Shown: positions 11,822 through 24,267 of the stretch, piece by piece
Layout: each line of letters begins with the position of its first letter
Position numbering within the stretch: position 1 is the first letter of the stretch
From: Fomitopsis serialis
Taxonomy: Eukaryota; Basidiomycota; Agaricomycetes; Polyporales; Fomitopsidaceae
Direction: 5' to 3'
Assembly: GCF_022376445.1 (NCBI RefSeq)
Contig: NW_025954975.1
Coordinates: forward strand, 1 to 64,000
DNA: 64,000 nt
Notes under the pieces: model-generated
What the model was told of the DNA's origin: nothing
The model's database searches: none
What the model saw: only the letters and a program-made list of their open reading frames with translations
Position numbers and translations under genes: made by a program

Positions 11822-12784
11822 CTAGTCTGGCCCTGGCGTTGTGGGCCCTCTTGAGTACGATGATTGCAGCTCTCGGTCCTGGCCTGCGATTTCTGTAGGC
11901 AGTTGATCATCTACAGCCAATACTGAGACAACACACGTACCGGAGCGAGCACATACTGAGTACTGATTCGTAGCTGCATTCCAGCTGCACACCCAGGTAC
12001 TCACTATACACTTGCAACCCATTGCATGAGCGGCGGCGGGAACCTACTGTCAAGACGTCGTCTCCGGAAGGTTCGGATGGTGGTCAATGTTTTGTTTGCG
12101 TATCGCCATTGACAGCGAGAGACGACGTGCCGTTGCCAGTAGCCATGGGTTCACCACTCACATGTACATGCAATAGATCACAGTCATGTTTAAAAACAAT
12201 GTCTAGTCTTGCATGGTGCTGAGTCTGTTTGCACGCTGCCCGCTTCGAATCCGAGCAAGCGATGTAACCGGTGGCTTGTACTTATGTAGTAAGTTGTACA
12301 TGGCCGGCGTCTTCCGGAGCACTGATTTATTGATCTCAGCGCTCCTGCGCGCGAGACTGCTAATTGAGGAGGACGGCTGAGATGAACCCGCGCCCTCTAC
12401 TTTCAGCGTCCTCTCCATCTCACCAGCTTCAGTCTTGGGCCCAGGGTACGGAAGCGCGACGATATCCTTTTGTCTGGCTGTGAAGGCGCACCGCAAAGGC
12501 GTGGTGGTTCCATACACTTCGAGCAGCACGGATCTACACATCGGCCTCATCTCACAGCCTCAGACCGTCAGAGTGTCTGCTCGAGTCATTCGCAGGGCTG
12601 GCGAGGACGCAGCTGCTGACCAGAACTGCCATCACGGTGCGTGTATCGTCGGGCATCGCCCTGTTGTGCTGCTGCCCATTCCGGGATCGTCGCGCAGCCA
12701 TCCACGATTGGACCGCAGTGACACGCAGGGTCTTCCCGTCCCCAGAACTGCCCCTTCCAGCGCATATCTCGTGACGGCGCGAAG
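11822..12784. other. Intergenic, no confident gene
   Basis: A 115-codon minus-strand frame (12203-12550) and a 168-codon plus-strand frame (12435-12941) overlap here. Neither shows a known motif or splice-supported extension, and I cannot support either as a gene. Confidence 0.4.
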
Positions 12785-14236
12785 ATGCAGTATACGCCCG
12801 TTATTCCGCCCGCTCCTGGCTCCCATTCCGCCTCCCCCAGGCAGCCCCCACACCTCCCCGCCCTCTCCCCCCACAGCCCGCAAGCCATGCCGCCCTGGGC
12901 CTCCCCCCATCAGTTCCCCGTCTTCGTGGGGCCACAGATGATGGGCGGCCCGCCCGGGTCCTACTTCATCCCCCCCGTCGCGCTGCCCCCGCAGCAGGCC
13001 CCGAACTCCCCGGTCGCGCCAGTCGGAAGCGGCGGTTTTTCAGCCGACTGGACAGGCTTTCCTACGAGTGCCTCCGCCGCCAACTCCCCGTACATGCAAG
13101 CGGGCTCGCCAGGTGCTCACACGCAGTCTTTCCCGCCACAGTCCGCGCCCGGGACGGGATACAATGCCTTCCAACAACCGCTGCCGCCTGGCTACGGAGG
13201 GCCGCCTCCCGGGATGCATCCAGCGATGTGGAATATGATGGGGATGGGCATGCCTATGGGGACGCCGTTTATTATGCCACAGGGCTGGCCAGGTACGCCG
13301 TTCATGCACCCTGGGGCCGGAGGCCTCCCGCCCCAGGCTGCCCCCGCCCCGCCCCCCAGTGCCCCCAGGCCCCGCCGCAAAACGCACGCGTGCCGCCGAT
13401 GTACGCGAACCAGTTCGACAAGATCGACAAGTTTGCAGAGGGGCCACATTGTGAGCGATCGTACAGTTTCGCCACGCACTCGCTGACCACGCGATCGCGC
13501 AGATGGCCCTGTCCTGACGCCGCTCATGGTGAAGAAAGTGCGGGCGCGGCCAGAGCTGAACCCGCTCCTCACGCCGCCGCCCGAGGAAGGCACCCACGAC
13601 TTCATCAAATGGAACATGCTCTTCTCGACCGCGCAGTGCCAGCGCTCGTGCGACCCCTCCCACCGCTCGTGGTCGAACGGCCGGAACGCGCCCGCCACCT
13701 GGCCGCGCGTCACGTCCCTCCGCCTCGTGTCGCGCGCGATCCCCGCGCCCATCGAGGTGCCCGCGGCGAGCGCGGAGGCCGGCGTGACGTGCGGGGACGT
13801 CATCGAGGCGATCTGCAACTACATGAACGGCCGCCTGACGCAGCAGCAGTACAACACCGCGTCCGACGCGCAGAAGCGCGTGCTCTCCGAGGCGTACTAC
13901 CACAACCGCTCGACCGCGCAGGGCGTGCCCGGCGGCCGCCTCCCGCAGACGCTCCTCCGCTTCGACTGGCTCGGCCAGGACACGATGTACGGCGGGTGCG
14001 AGGCGAACGAGCAGCTCGTAAGGGACCTGTGCGGCGGGCTGCCGTGCGTGTACGAGCTCAAGACCGTGCGGCGCTACCCGATGTCGGAGCAGGAGATCGA
14101 GGAGCATGAGCGGAGGGAGGCGGAGGCGGAGTCGCGGCGCAGCAGGAGCCGGAGGAGATCGCGTGCGACGTCCCGGGCGACGTCCGTCGCTACCTCTCGG
14201 GTCGCGAGCGAGCAGCCAGAAGAGGATGAATATTGA
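12785..14236 (+). CDS. DUF6699-domain protein with long proline-rich N-terminus
   Basis: Three exons (12785-13292, 13337-13450, 13503-14236) close in phase to 451 residues; introns are 44 and 52 bases. Residues 1-190 are Pro/Gly/Met-rich and low in complexity. From about residue 215 comes the DUF6699 layout: a short ELNPLL start, FIKWNMLF, a strand block VTSLRLVSRAIPAPIEV, GVTCGDVIEAICNYMN and the helical half ending in RFDWLGQDTMYGG. The tail is Glu/Arg/Ser-rich with repeated RSR and ATSR units. The biochemical role of DUF6699 is unknown; the family is abundant in Agaricomycetes. A second, compact member is at 21388-22245. An upstream non-coding exon is possible. Confidence 0.82.
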
Positions 14237-14657
14237 GAATTCCCCTTGGTGCGTCGTTGCATCAGGCACGACTGTACGACATCTGTAGACCACGACCCTG
14301 TTCATCTTCATTGTAGATACCTTTCGTTGCAGTCTACGTTATTTCTGCGCTTCGCGTCTATAGGCTTTGCTTTGGCTTGCTCGCTTTTCTTTGGAACACA
14401 ATGCGCTACTGTACGATATCCCGACTGCTGGATACCTCGCTCTCCTGTTCCGTCTCTCGGCTGTCGTGTCGCAAACGCTCTTGTATCGCATATCGTCTTC
14501 CCCGGCCCACTCCAAAATGTAGCTGACTGTACCATAGCAATCCAAGTTTAGTTGTCTTTACTAGAGGAACTGAGGCCGGCCTCTGCCATCTTGATCGCAA
14601 TGTGTAGTAGCATTAACAAGCGCGTCGAGTACAATGACAGTCATGCAGAGCACGACC
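14237..14657. other. Convergent 3' intergenic region
   Basis: Lies between the 3' ends of the DUF6699 gene (+) and ALG2 (-). T-rich stretches are consistent with 3' untranslated sequence and polyadenylation on both strands. No gene seen. Confidence 0.45.
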
Positions 14658-16367
14658 TCAGAAGTATTGCGAGAACAGCCGTACCACAAACGCGGCGAGC
14701 ACAGCGAGGAACGCCCAGAACAGCATCAGCAGCGACGAGTTGACCACGACCGGGCCCTTCGCCGCCGCCTCCTTGAGCGCGCTCTCCAGGCCCTTCGCCA
14801 TCGCCTCCATCCCAAAGTACTCCGCCGCCCGCTTCTTCGCGCGCGCAGCCAACGCCTGCCGCTCCTCCGCCGAGAAGCCCACGATCTCCGCCAGCGCGTC
14901 CGCCCAGACGTCCGGCTCGGGCGCGCGCAGCCAGCCGGTGCGCTCCTCCGGCGGGCCGTCGACGACGCTCTCCGTGGGGCCGCCGCCGTTGCACGCGAGT
15001 ACGGGCAGGCCGCAGACCATCGCCTCCACGGGCCCGATCCCGAAGTGCTCGTTCATGGGCGTGTAGAGGAGCGCGAGCGTGGAGGGCGCGGAGAGGAGCG
15101 CGGACCGCTGCGCGGTGGTGAAGTTGAGGAGAAAGAGGACGTCGGGCGCGGCGGGGGTCGTGTTGAAGGGCGGGACGGTGATGCGCGAGGCGGAGGGGGT
15201 GATGATGTTGAAGGAGAGGGAGTGCGCTTTGGCACGGTCGATGAGCGCGACGAGCGTCATCATGTTGTCCTCGAGCCGGGGGTCGTAGCCGCCTGGTGTT
15301 ACTTGAGCATTACCGGAGTTGGAGGAGAAGGCGGCGACTTACCGGCGACGACTAGCCGCATCTTGCTTGAGGAAGGAGAAGTCGCGTCGCTGGCGAGCTT
15401 CTTCCGGAGGAGCGCGAACGCGTCGACGGCCAGCGCGGCATTCTTCTTCTGCTCGAATCTGTTCAGCGATAGCAGCGTTGGGTGGTCTCTACTCTTCGGC
15501 GCAGCTCAGTGCAGTACGAGGTCCTTAGGCAGTGGAGGACGTACGAAGCAATGTCTAGGATATCTTGGTCCTGGGTATCGAATGAGGTAGCCTCGTAGGC
15601 GGACAAGTTGATGCCGGGATATACGACCTTGGGCGTTGACGGGATAGAGGCGAAGTGCATCTTAAAGACTCGAGCGGTGAACTTTGAGTTGGCGAGTATC
15701 ACGTCGGCTTGTCCTGCAGCGCGAACTTAAGTATGCGACCACAAGCGTTGCATGACTACTCACTCGTCGTGAACTCCTCGAGCCAGTCCATGGGCAAGCG
15801 ATACACGCGTTTCAGCAGACTCCCTCTCCGCCGACCCTTCCCCTCCACATACGCGCCATCCGCGAGAAGCTTGTCGGGGAAGTGGCAATAGAACACCGCT
15901 CGTGTACGCCCCAGAGCGCGCAGCAACGGCACACACGTCGACAACTGGTCGACGAAGTACACGTCGTACTTCGGTGTGGTCGACCGGAGCAGGTGGGTCG
16001 TGAGGTGCAGCTGGCGAGCATGCGAGAGTAGTATGTGGAATTTGCCGCGGAATGAGCGGGGGAAGGGCGGGGTGATGTTATGACTTTCAATGTTCCTGGA
16101 CGGGCACGGTAAGGCGCGCGTAGCATGAGATGCTACGGGAACATACCGTCGCGTGTTTCGTCGAAACAATGGTTCGGATCGTGGTGTGACGTGTATATGT
16201 CGACTTCATGCCCGAGCTTCTGTAGGCCCAGGGCAGCGTCAACCACAAGTCGTTCCGCGCCGCCTGCGTCAAGCGCATGAGGTCTGCACCTGCTTGACTA
16301 TGTCATAGCTCTACGCACCTATACCTAAATCAGGGTGAACAAACGCGATACGTAGTTTCGCAGACAT
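14658..16367 (-). CDS. ALG2: ALG2 alpha-1,3/1,6-mannosyltransferase
   Basis: Adds the second and third mannose of the dolichol-linked N-glycan core on the cytosolic face of the ER. Six exons: 16367-16319, 16263-16147, 16095-15764, 15713-15545, 15491-15343, 15292-14658, giving about 483 residues. Visible blocks: N-terminal [20 protein letters not shown] (GGAE phosphate loop), [64 protein letters not shown] (donor-sugar pocket), [13 protein letters not shown] and the GT4 signature [15 protein letters not shown] (the E-x7-E motif). A hydrophobic helix near the C-terminus ([17 protein letters not shown]) fits the membrane anchor. One base is missing near 16081-16085; adding it makes every exon phase fit, so a base-calling deletion is likely. 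Confidence 0.93.
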
Positions 16368-18823
16368 AGCGAGATCGTCTAGCGTTTAGTCCAGGGCTTC
16401 AAGGTTGAGCACAGTTGAGCACAATGGCTTCATCGAGGTGAGAGGAGGAGGAGGAGGAGGAGGAGGAGGAGTAGGAGGAGGGGATAGAGGGATGCGTATT
16501 AGGACAAGGTCACGGTCACGTGCCTATGTTGACGTGTTCGCGATCAAGCGCCCAGCGTGCCGTAGGCTTGGGCGCTAAATCGCGATTCTCCTCTCTTCGA
16601 CCATGATGCTCATTGAGACATCTCTTGCCCTCCAAGCTCGTCTTTGACCTGGAGTCGGGGGTGATTCATACATTATTCTTACAATTGAAGTGTGCAGAAC
16701 GATTGCATACATTCGATGTCTAATTTCACTTTTGTATGATACAATGTACTAAGTAATCTGATGCAGCCTACCAATTTCGACGTACTACCTTAGCGTACAA
16801 TGGAGAAGGGAAGCATGACAACAACCAGGTGAGTAGTCTCTTTCGACCGAACCTTAGTCGACCTGCTGATGTATGTGTGATAGTGCTAGTGCCTTGGCTA
16901 GTGCATCCCAATATCACCACTGTCCTCGCCCCTCTATGACGGCTACGTACTACTTCGCCGGTGCTGGGGCGGATGATAGACATCCAGTTTTGTTCGTAGT
17001 GAAAGTCTTTCCTTCATTTTGCAGCGCAGACGTCGAGAAGAGCGGACGCCTCATATGTGAGTGCAACAGTATCTGACGCTGAGTCGCCTTCTCAGAATGC
17101 ACAAAGCGCAGGCGTGAATTGGTTGGAGTCACGACCTTCTCATTGAGTCTCATTTGATGTTGCAGTCATTGTTAACCCTTCAAACAGTGCGAAGTCAAAT
17201 TGAGGTCTGCGAACGCATCGCTTCGGGTAGGAACGATGACCCATGACAAGCAGGTCCATGTTTCTCTGTTCAAGTTGAAGAGCGGGTAGTACTATCGCCC
17301 AAAAGGTGAGCGTCGTCTTTGGCTATATTCAACTAGCTGGAATGTTGAGATCCGAGGACTAGCAGAAAGGGGATGCATATCACATCCCTACCACGTACTT
17401 GTGCATGGCACGCGGAGTGCTGAATACATGAGATGCATGGTCCGATGGCTCTCTAGCCCCTTGCCATTCGAAATGATGTTCTCATACTTTTAGATATCCT
17501 CCGTTCGGGTGTGCTTATATCGCCGTGATCGCTTGTCTGTTCGCTCGGACGAGAGACGCTCAGAGTGCGCGAATAGGCGGCCAGGCTCATTCTGCACAGC
17601 GCTTAACAGAAGAACGGAGTTCGTGAGTACGCCCTAAGTAATTCTTTCATGACAACTGTTGATCCATCGGACCGAACACAGCGTCATCAAGCGTTACCGT
17701 AACATCGCCTAGCCTCCCAGTCCAGACTGCAGCTGCTCACAGATGTGGCAACCTATCTTCCTCGAAATTGCTCAGCTGTGCCTTCAGGTTGTCTGACTTT
17801 ATCGAACCCAAAGTTGCGCATTTCATCATACCGACTGGGGGGGCTCGTATATCATATGCCGCACTGGTCAACCTCGGGCACGGGGCATGGACAACCTCAG
17901 TCATGACCGAGTGGAGTGTCAGTGAAGCCCGCAGATACGAGGTCTGAAGTGATTCCTCTTGCTTTTTGTCGCGTCAAGTGATTGCTGACACTGCGATGCC
18001 ATGGGTGCTTGGTTAACAAGTGTGAGAGCTGGTGATTGACTACAGCTTCTGTTGTGAACTTTACAGGCGCTCTATGCAGACGACACGATTCCGACAGTTC
18101 TACCGGAGCAATTTGTGCTTCTGATACACGATCCGGCCTAGGTATGCTGAGGTCTCGAAGACGAGCGAAGGCACGTGTGTTTGATTGTGCTTCTCTCGAA
18201 CACTGACTACTCCTCGTGAAACAGGGGCAGAACTTCGACTTCTATCCTGAGGCGTATTCCCACCTCTGGTAGTACTTCATGGCAATCGACAGGAGCGCGA
18301 ACTGATCATGTCAGCGTGCTCCGTTGGTCAGTTTAGCCAGCGACGCGCAAGGAGTTTCAACATGAAATCCCAACAAAATAACGCCAATAGCAGAGCCCTG
18401 GAATGCACTCTAGGCCTACTCGGGGTATACTCGCAGACCGAGCAATTCAAACCTCATGGAACCTCGGAATGGATGCTCGCGACATCCATCGAATGCCCCG
18501 CCACGGTCATTTCCGATAGTGACGTGAAGCTCGACAACATGGCACGAATGTCAATGCTCGCTGCTGCCTATGCCCAACTGTACCACGCTTCTTCTGATTG
18601 ATATGTCGCCGTCCAGCATGCTTGATAATCAGCGACCGAAAGTCAGATGCTGTTCGCCTTGGACAGTACTTATGCAATTCCAAGGCCCGGGTGGATTGTC
18701 GGTCCAAGGATAAAATGATCGACGCGCAGCCGTCGCACCCTCGTGTCTCTGCTCCCGTAGTCATAAGTAGGGCCTTCCTTTCTATTTTCTTCGTGTTTGC
18801 ACACCACTGTCTTCAGCGCTGCC
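16368..18823. other. Long intergenic stretch, no gene recognised
   Basis: Holds the upstream regions of ALG2 (-) and the desaturase (+). The only structure seen is a GGA microsatellite at about 16440-16480. A 97-codon frame at 18308-18601 has no recognisable features. Confidence 0.5.
16440..16480 (+). repeat. GGA trinucleotide microsatellite
   Basis: An almost perfect run of gag/gga units, broken once by gta, just upstream of ALG2 (about 75 bases before its start codon, so C/T-rich on the coding strand). Confidence 0.9.
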
Positions 18824-20596
18824 ATGACTTCCGCAACAGAAGCGAAACAGGGCTACTCGGAAGACCACCTCCCACAATTCACGCCCATGCCATGGTGAGT
18901 ACTCTACGTTTACACAGTACTGATACTCATCACGTCGCAGGTCCTTGAGCGAGATTCGCGCAGCTATTCCTGCACACCTCCACGTGCGAAATACGCGGAC
19001 GGGTTTGTTGTACTTGGGTCGCGACCTAGCTATGGCAGCACTCGCATGGAGAATCGCCGTCTACATCGATCCCACCTTCCGCAGCACCTACATAACACAC
19101 CACCTTACTCATCGCGGAGCTGAGACTATGCGATGGTGCGCGTGGCTTGCGTAGTATGTAAGTTAAACTCTCTGTCTCAACACGAGGCCTCACATGCCCG
19201 AAGTTGGTGGTTCCAGGGACTGATCTTTACCGGGATCTGGGTTATCGGCCACGAAGTAAGTTCCGACTGTTCGGGCTCCATTACACTCACCCTATAAGGT
19301 GCTATTCGCAGTGTGGTCATGGCGCGTTCTCTGCCAACAAGCGCGTGTGCGACATAGTCGGATATGTGCGTCGTGCCTCTGCCACAAAGATGATCGACTG
19401 TCAGCTTACAACGGCAACGTTCAAAGATAACACACACGCTCCTCTGGACGCCATACTTCAGCTGGCAGATTTCGCACCACCGTCATCACAGCAACCATGC
19501 GTCCATGGAACGTGACGAGGTGTACATCCCCAAGACCCGCAGCGATCTCGGCATCCCGAAGGAGGGAGAAGTCGAGTTCGACTACGAAGACTATTTCGGG
19601 GACACGCCTGTTTACACGCTATTCATGCTGATTCGCCAGCAGCTTCTCGCGTTCCCCGCGTACCTGCGTGAGTCTAAGATCTGGTGATCGACGTCCGCGA
19701 TTGACGAACTGACCTGTCAATCAGTCTTCAACGTGTCTGGCCGAAAGGATTACCCAAAAGGGACGAACCACTTTGATCGTACGTCAACGCTGTCCATGGC
19801 CTGAGGGCAAGCCGCTGACATCGGTTTCGCAGCAAAATCCGTACTGTTTACTGAGAGGCAGCGCAATGCCGTGATACTTTCAAATATTGGTATTGCATCC
19901 ATGGCCTGGGTCCTCGCGGTGGTTAGCAGGATCTGGGGTGCCTCGGAAGTCATTAAGTACTACGGCATTCCGTGGCTGTTGGTCACTCACTGGTCCGTAC
20001 AATCCATCTCGTGTTGGCGAGACCACGGCTGAATAGATAGCACTGTTGACAGGTTCATAATGATCACCTACCTCCACCACACCGATATGGAGCTCCCACA
20101 CTATCGCAACGGTCAATGGAACTTCCAGCGTGGGGCTGCAGCGACCGTTGACCGCAACTTCCTGGGCTGGCAAGGCCGGTTCTTCCTCCACGATGTCGCC
20201 CACTTTCATGTCATTCACCATTTCTTCCCGATGATACCCTTCTGTCAGTGGCTCACAATTTCCGTTCATCATACTCACCTCATGAATGATATCAGACAAC
20301 GGCGCTGAGGCCACAGATTATCTGAAAGCGTTCATAGGTGATCATTACCGGTACTCCGATAAACCGGTCTTCCAGGCGCTTTGGGAGACCTACAACAATT
20401 GTCAATTCGTCGAGGACAAGGTCAGTACTCACCCGCGAAACGTTGTGTATCAGCGACCGCGCTCACATCGGCTCGGCTAGGCGACATTCTGTTCTATCGG
20501 GACCGCACAGGGAAAGCGAGGGTCCGACCTGCTAGCCCTTTCCGGGCGGAGACTTCGGATAGCGACCTTGCCCAACAGACTGGGAACTCCTTTTGA
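18824..20596 (+). CDS. Delta-12 fatty acid desaturase (oleate desaturase)
   Basis: ER membrane desaturase making linoleate from oleoyl chains. Ten exons start with ATG 18824; introns 18895-18940, 19154-19203, 19256-19311, 19366-19426, 19668-19724, 19779-19832, 19993-20052 and 20244-20295 join exactly. The three histidine boxes are present: HECGHGAF (split by an intron after HE), HHRHH and HVIHH. Flanking family blocks WWFQGLIFTGIWVIGHE, MERDEVYIPKTRSDLG and WNFQRGAAATVDR agree. The last junction (after VEDK, 20418-20480) is out of phase by one; one missing G in the AAGG at the donor would restore GDILFYRDRTGKARVRP. The C-terminus after that is less certain. Confidence 0.9.
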
Positions 20597-21387
20597 CGGC
20601 GCGCGCTGCGCACGGACGTCCCCGCAGAAGTGCGGCAGCTGTACGAGGAGGGGATTGTGGCGTCCGTTCCTGCGAGCCGAGCTACCACGAGGCACGCCCT
20701 CTCACACCGCTGAGAAGTGCCTCTTTCTCCCGTGAGCGTTTGTAGAATAGATAGACTTCCGGTGTGCTATTAATGACCAAGGGGGATATGTTCCGTGATA
20801 ATTGACTTCCTGCGTCTGCTTCCTCTCCCACCTCGGTTCGACTCGGCTTACCCATCCGATGGTCGCTTCCCTCTCGTACATACTTAGTCAGTTGTCGTGA
20901 GGACAGCGTGATTCCTAGATGCAGGGTTTTTGTTATTGGGGCCGTCAACGTTTCAACGGCGTGAGCGGGAGTCTAGACGTTTGTATGTAATGGTCGTCGT
21001 ACCCTAAGCTACTATATCTTGACTAGTAGTACTGTGCGTTCTCGACGGATGATGACGCGGACGTCCAGCAACCACGGCACGGTCATGACATGATGGATCT
21101 GATTTTTTGCTCAAGCTTCAAGATCCAGCTGGCTGGGCCGTGATACAAAACCCACCCGAGTCAAATTCCTTCAGGTACGAACATCGAATGCCATGTATGT
21201 ATACAAAACGATATTATCAACGTACAATTTGCAAAACCGAGGCACTGTTACACGTCATGCAGAATCCATACAATGAGCACAGCAACAAGGTGTTTGGGAA
21301 AGCCGGAGAACGCGGAAGCGGGAATGTATCGAAGACGGGGAGCGAAGACGCTGAGGAGGCGAGACTCAATGGCCAGAGCCACGAGGC
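20597..21387. other. Convergent intergenic region
   Basis: Between the 3' ends of the desaturase (+) and the small DUF6699 gene (-). No gene or repeat recognised. Confidence 0.45.
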
Positions 21388-22245
21388 TTAATACTGGGAA
21401 AGACTAAGGACGAAGATATTGGAGGCTGCGTAGCCTAGCCTCTGCTTGGCGTAGTGGTCTTTCCGAGACATATCCTTGAAGTAGACGAACTCTCGGAGCC
21501 AATCTGCCATTGACGCGTAAGCGGCCGTGTGGGAGGTATGAAGACTTCGCAGTAGACGCACCTGCTCTGCGCAGCCGCTGAGGCGCGGTGGGTTGCGCAC
21601 TGTAGTATGCTGACCATCCGCCGGTGTTGCCTGCTCCGCCGGCAGCTGCGTATCGCTTGATAGCATCCTGATTTCGGACGTGGAGTTTGCTGAGTTCATC
21701 ATCCGTAACCATCGTATCGGAGTACCTGCGAGCACGGTCAGCACATGGCCCTAGCTTCGAGGCTTTGGGAGGACGCACTCTCTCCATAGTGTGGTGCAGA
21801 CGTCGTTCAGGGTAACACCTGCGGGATTCTTCACAACCGTGCACCATGGGCTGATCTCCGTGATGATTATGAGGGTATCGATGCGGGGGAGTGTGGCGGG
21901 CTCGTCTTTCGCGGTGAATGGGAGATCGCGGTCTCGGGATTCGAAGTTGAAACCGCCCGTCTGACCTGTGCAAAACGCCATGCTGAGAGGCAATACGAAC
22001 GGATGCTCTCGAGTGCACGTACCTGTGGACAGGTTGAACGAGAGCTGGAAGCTGCCCTGCTCTCCTGCTAGGATTGGGTGTAGCTCAAGGGAGACATTCT
22101 CGAGGAGATAGAGGTCCGTCTGCGTGAGGACTGGTCCAACTGCAGGGGGATATGTCTCAATGAAGGGAGTCAGGCAGATGCCGCTTTACGCACAAGAATT
22201 GCCCGGGGCCCATTTGGGAACCGCAACCCAATCGTGCGCACTCAT
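21388..22245 (-). CDS. Compact DUF6699-like protein (211 residues)
   Basis: Five exons (22245-22194, 22139-22023, 21965-21779, 21725-21562, 21503-21388) separated by introns of 53-58 bases close exactly in phase. The start MSAHDWVAVPKWAPGNS is chosen because it gives the only frame that joins to the conserved body. Family layout: VSLELHPIL, then IDTLIIITEISPWCTVV, GVTLNDVCTTLW, a helical part with DELSKLHVRN and the closing ADWLREFVYFKDM. Function unknown. It shares the domain plan of the protein at 12785-14236 but has neither its proline-rich head nor its Arg-rich tail. Its promoter faces that of the CCDC124-like gene (540 bases between start codons). Confidence 0.8.
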
Positions 22246-22785
22246 CTCTGATAGTGTCGACTACAGTGATCTCGCCCGGTAAGTTCTGCACGTAAGCTGC
22301 TGTACAGAGGAGGGGATGGCCGTGATACTGCAAGTTTCAAGCGCCGCTGCTTAACGCAAGTGACAATAGGTTGTCGGGCTCGAGTCAGGAGAAGTTGGGC
22401 AAAGCTGCCTCAAGGCGGTGGCTCTGCGGTCGTTTCCCGCTCGAGGCAGCGGCGCCTGCGCATCGATTGCTAGATCGCATGACTGATCTGTCTGGTATGG
22501 CTGTGCCGTACAATAGTAGATACGACTCGAAGGCGATGGGACAGCCATGACGGCTCTCAGGTTCCATAGGGCGTGTGCTGTTGAGAGGAAGAGTTGGCTG
22601 TACCAGTTGGTACCAGGCTCGGCAAAGACACGAAGACGGTAGGGGAGATTAGATTAGATCCGCTCAGATCAGTAACTCGATCATGCACGGCACACACTTG
22701 CGTTCACCTGTCTGCAGTACCACCACTTGCTTGATCATTCTCATCTGTACACCTTACTATCCAAATAACGTCGCCTCGCTACCAA
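22246..22785. promoter_or_regulatory. Divergent promoter region, DUF6699 gene (-) and CCDC124-like gene (+)
   Basis: 540 bases separate the two start codons, and no other gene is seen. No specific binding site can be assigned. Confidence 0.4.
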
Positions 22786-23803
22786 ATGGCCCCAAAAGGA
22801 GGGAACGCAAAGAAAGAGTCGGGTCGGGCCAAGAAGGCCGAGAACGAGGCGCAGAAGCAGCAGGCAGCTGAGGCAGAGAGGGTGCGCTACACATTGCGAG
22901 TTCCATACGATTATACCTGACAAGATTTGTAGGAGCGCAAGGTTGCAGAGAAGTGGTCAGATGGTTCGAAGTCAAACAAGAAGAACGAGGACAAGGAGGC
23001 CAAGCGTCAGGCAGAGTTGGTTCGGAAAGCGGAGAAGGCAAGGCTACTAGCAGAGGAGGAGGCATCTGTGGCAACGAAGAAGGTCGCGCCCAAGGCAGGA
23101 GCGAAGAAAGCAGGTTCCAAGGCAGCCAAGCCTGCTGGTCCTGGTGCGATCGCTGCCGGGGGCGTGCTCGCGGATGCGCCAGAGAAGGAGAAGGAGAAGG
23201 AGGTCTCAGCGGAGCCCGAGTCGTTCGCTGCAACCGGCCTTGACAATGCCCTCGATCTATTGGAGGTGGTCACGGCGAAGATGGACAAGGCCAGTGTTGG
23301 CCAGCGTGCCGCAGGACTTGAACAGCATCCGGAGGTACGTCTCAGAGCCCGCTCTGTGTGAAGGTGAAGGATCATAGTAACACTCACTTCCTTCATAGCG
23401 GAGGTTCAAAGCCGCATTTGAAGCTTACAAGGAGCGTGAGCTGCCGAACGCTCGATCCGACGTATGTTCACTGTTCTTATTACGATTGATGAAGCTCACT
23501 CACCGGTATTGCAGCATCCAGGATTGCGTCTACAGCAGTACCATGTAAGCTTGCTATGACTCAGTCCTTCGCGTCGCACGCCCAGAGCTAATCGCATCTC
23601 TTGACAGGATCTACTCTACAAGCAATTCCAGAAGTCGCCCGAGAACCCGTAGGTTGCTGCATTCGTGACGTTCCATCCGTTGCTGATGGTCGTATATCAG
23701 CTTCAACCAAGTTACGGTGTCATACGATGCCTCAAAGGATGAGAAAGTCGAGGCACTGAAGAAGAAGACTACCGCGGTCGAGAACAGGCTGAAGTCACCC
23801 TGA
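22786..23803 (+). CDS. CCDC124 / Lso2-like ribosome-associated protein
   Basis: Six exons (22786-22881, 22933-23334, 23399-23461, 23515-23544, 23608-23648, 23701-23803) give 244 residues with all phases correct. The N-terminal 100 residues are a long, highly charged Lys/Glu/Ala helix (KKAENEAQKQQAAEAERERK, KEAKRQAELVRKAEKARLLAEEE); an Ala/Gly/Lys linker follows; the C-terminal domain holds RRFKAAFEAYKERELPNARS, HPGLRLQQYHDLLYKQFQKSPENPFNQV. This is the layout of CCDC124 (Oxs1 in fission yeast, Lso2 in budding yeast). Family members bind idle 80S ribosomes and help them restart; some also act in stress transcription. That role is from the family, not from this sequence. Confidence 0.9.
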
Positions 23804-24267
23804 TGACTTCGTCGTTCTGTCCATCGCTGCGCATCGAATGTGCGAAAGAAGATTGACACCGCTCTTGGCCTCCCCCACTGTAGATCTATCGCATGCTAAG
23901 GTGTAAGAGGTGTGTAGTATCATGAATATGTACAGTATGGATGTACGCGCGGCACTGCGAGAATCGCCTCGTTGTATTTGAGCTGTGCATCATGACTGCA
24001 GCCAAGACACACGTTCGTATAGCAACACACGAACACATTCCGAGCATTCATGCATACGGCACAGGCTGCACTGCGTTCTGCTGCTTGTTCTGTCAGCCTG
24101 TTTCTCGCTGTGGGTCCCGCCACCAACCCGCCACAGCGCAGGACCGGATTACATAAGCGGAGTTTTTCCATTAAATCGTCTGCGATCCATGTCCCTCGTC
24201 ACTCCTCCCCACCACCACGCCTCACCATCACTCTACCTTTACTCTTACGCGATTTGACATAACTGTG
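23804..24267. other. Intergenic, upstream of calcipressin
   Basis: No gene recognised. The last 80 bases before ATG 24268 are C-rich with ccaccaccac and ctcctcccc stretches, as in many fungal 5' leaders. Confidence 0.4.

Noticed and set aside
12203..12550. 115-codon minus-strand frame
   Set aside because: Looks protein-like in parts but has no known motif, and a competing frame lies on the other strand.
13040..14311. 423-codon minus-strand frame
   Set aside because: It lies opposite the spliced DUF6699 gene, is rich in Arg, Gly and Pro, has no domain, and is a shadow of GC-rich codon use.
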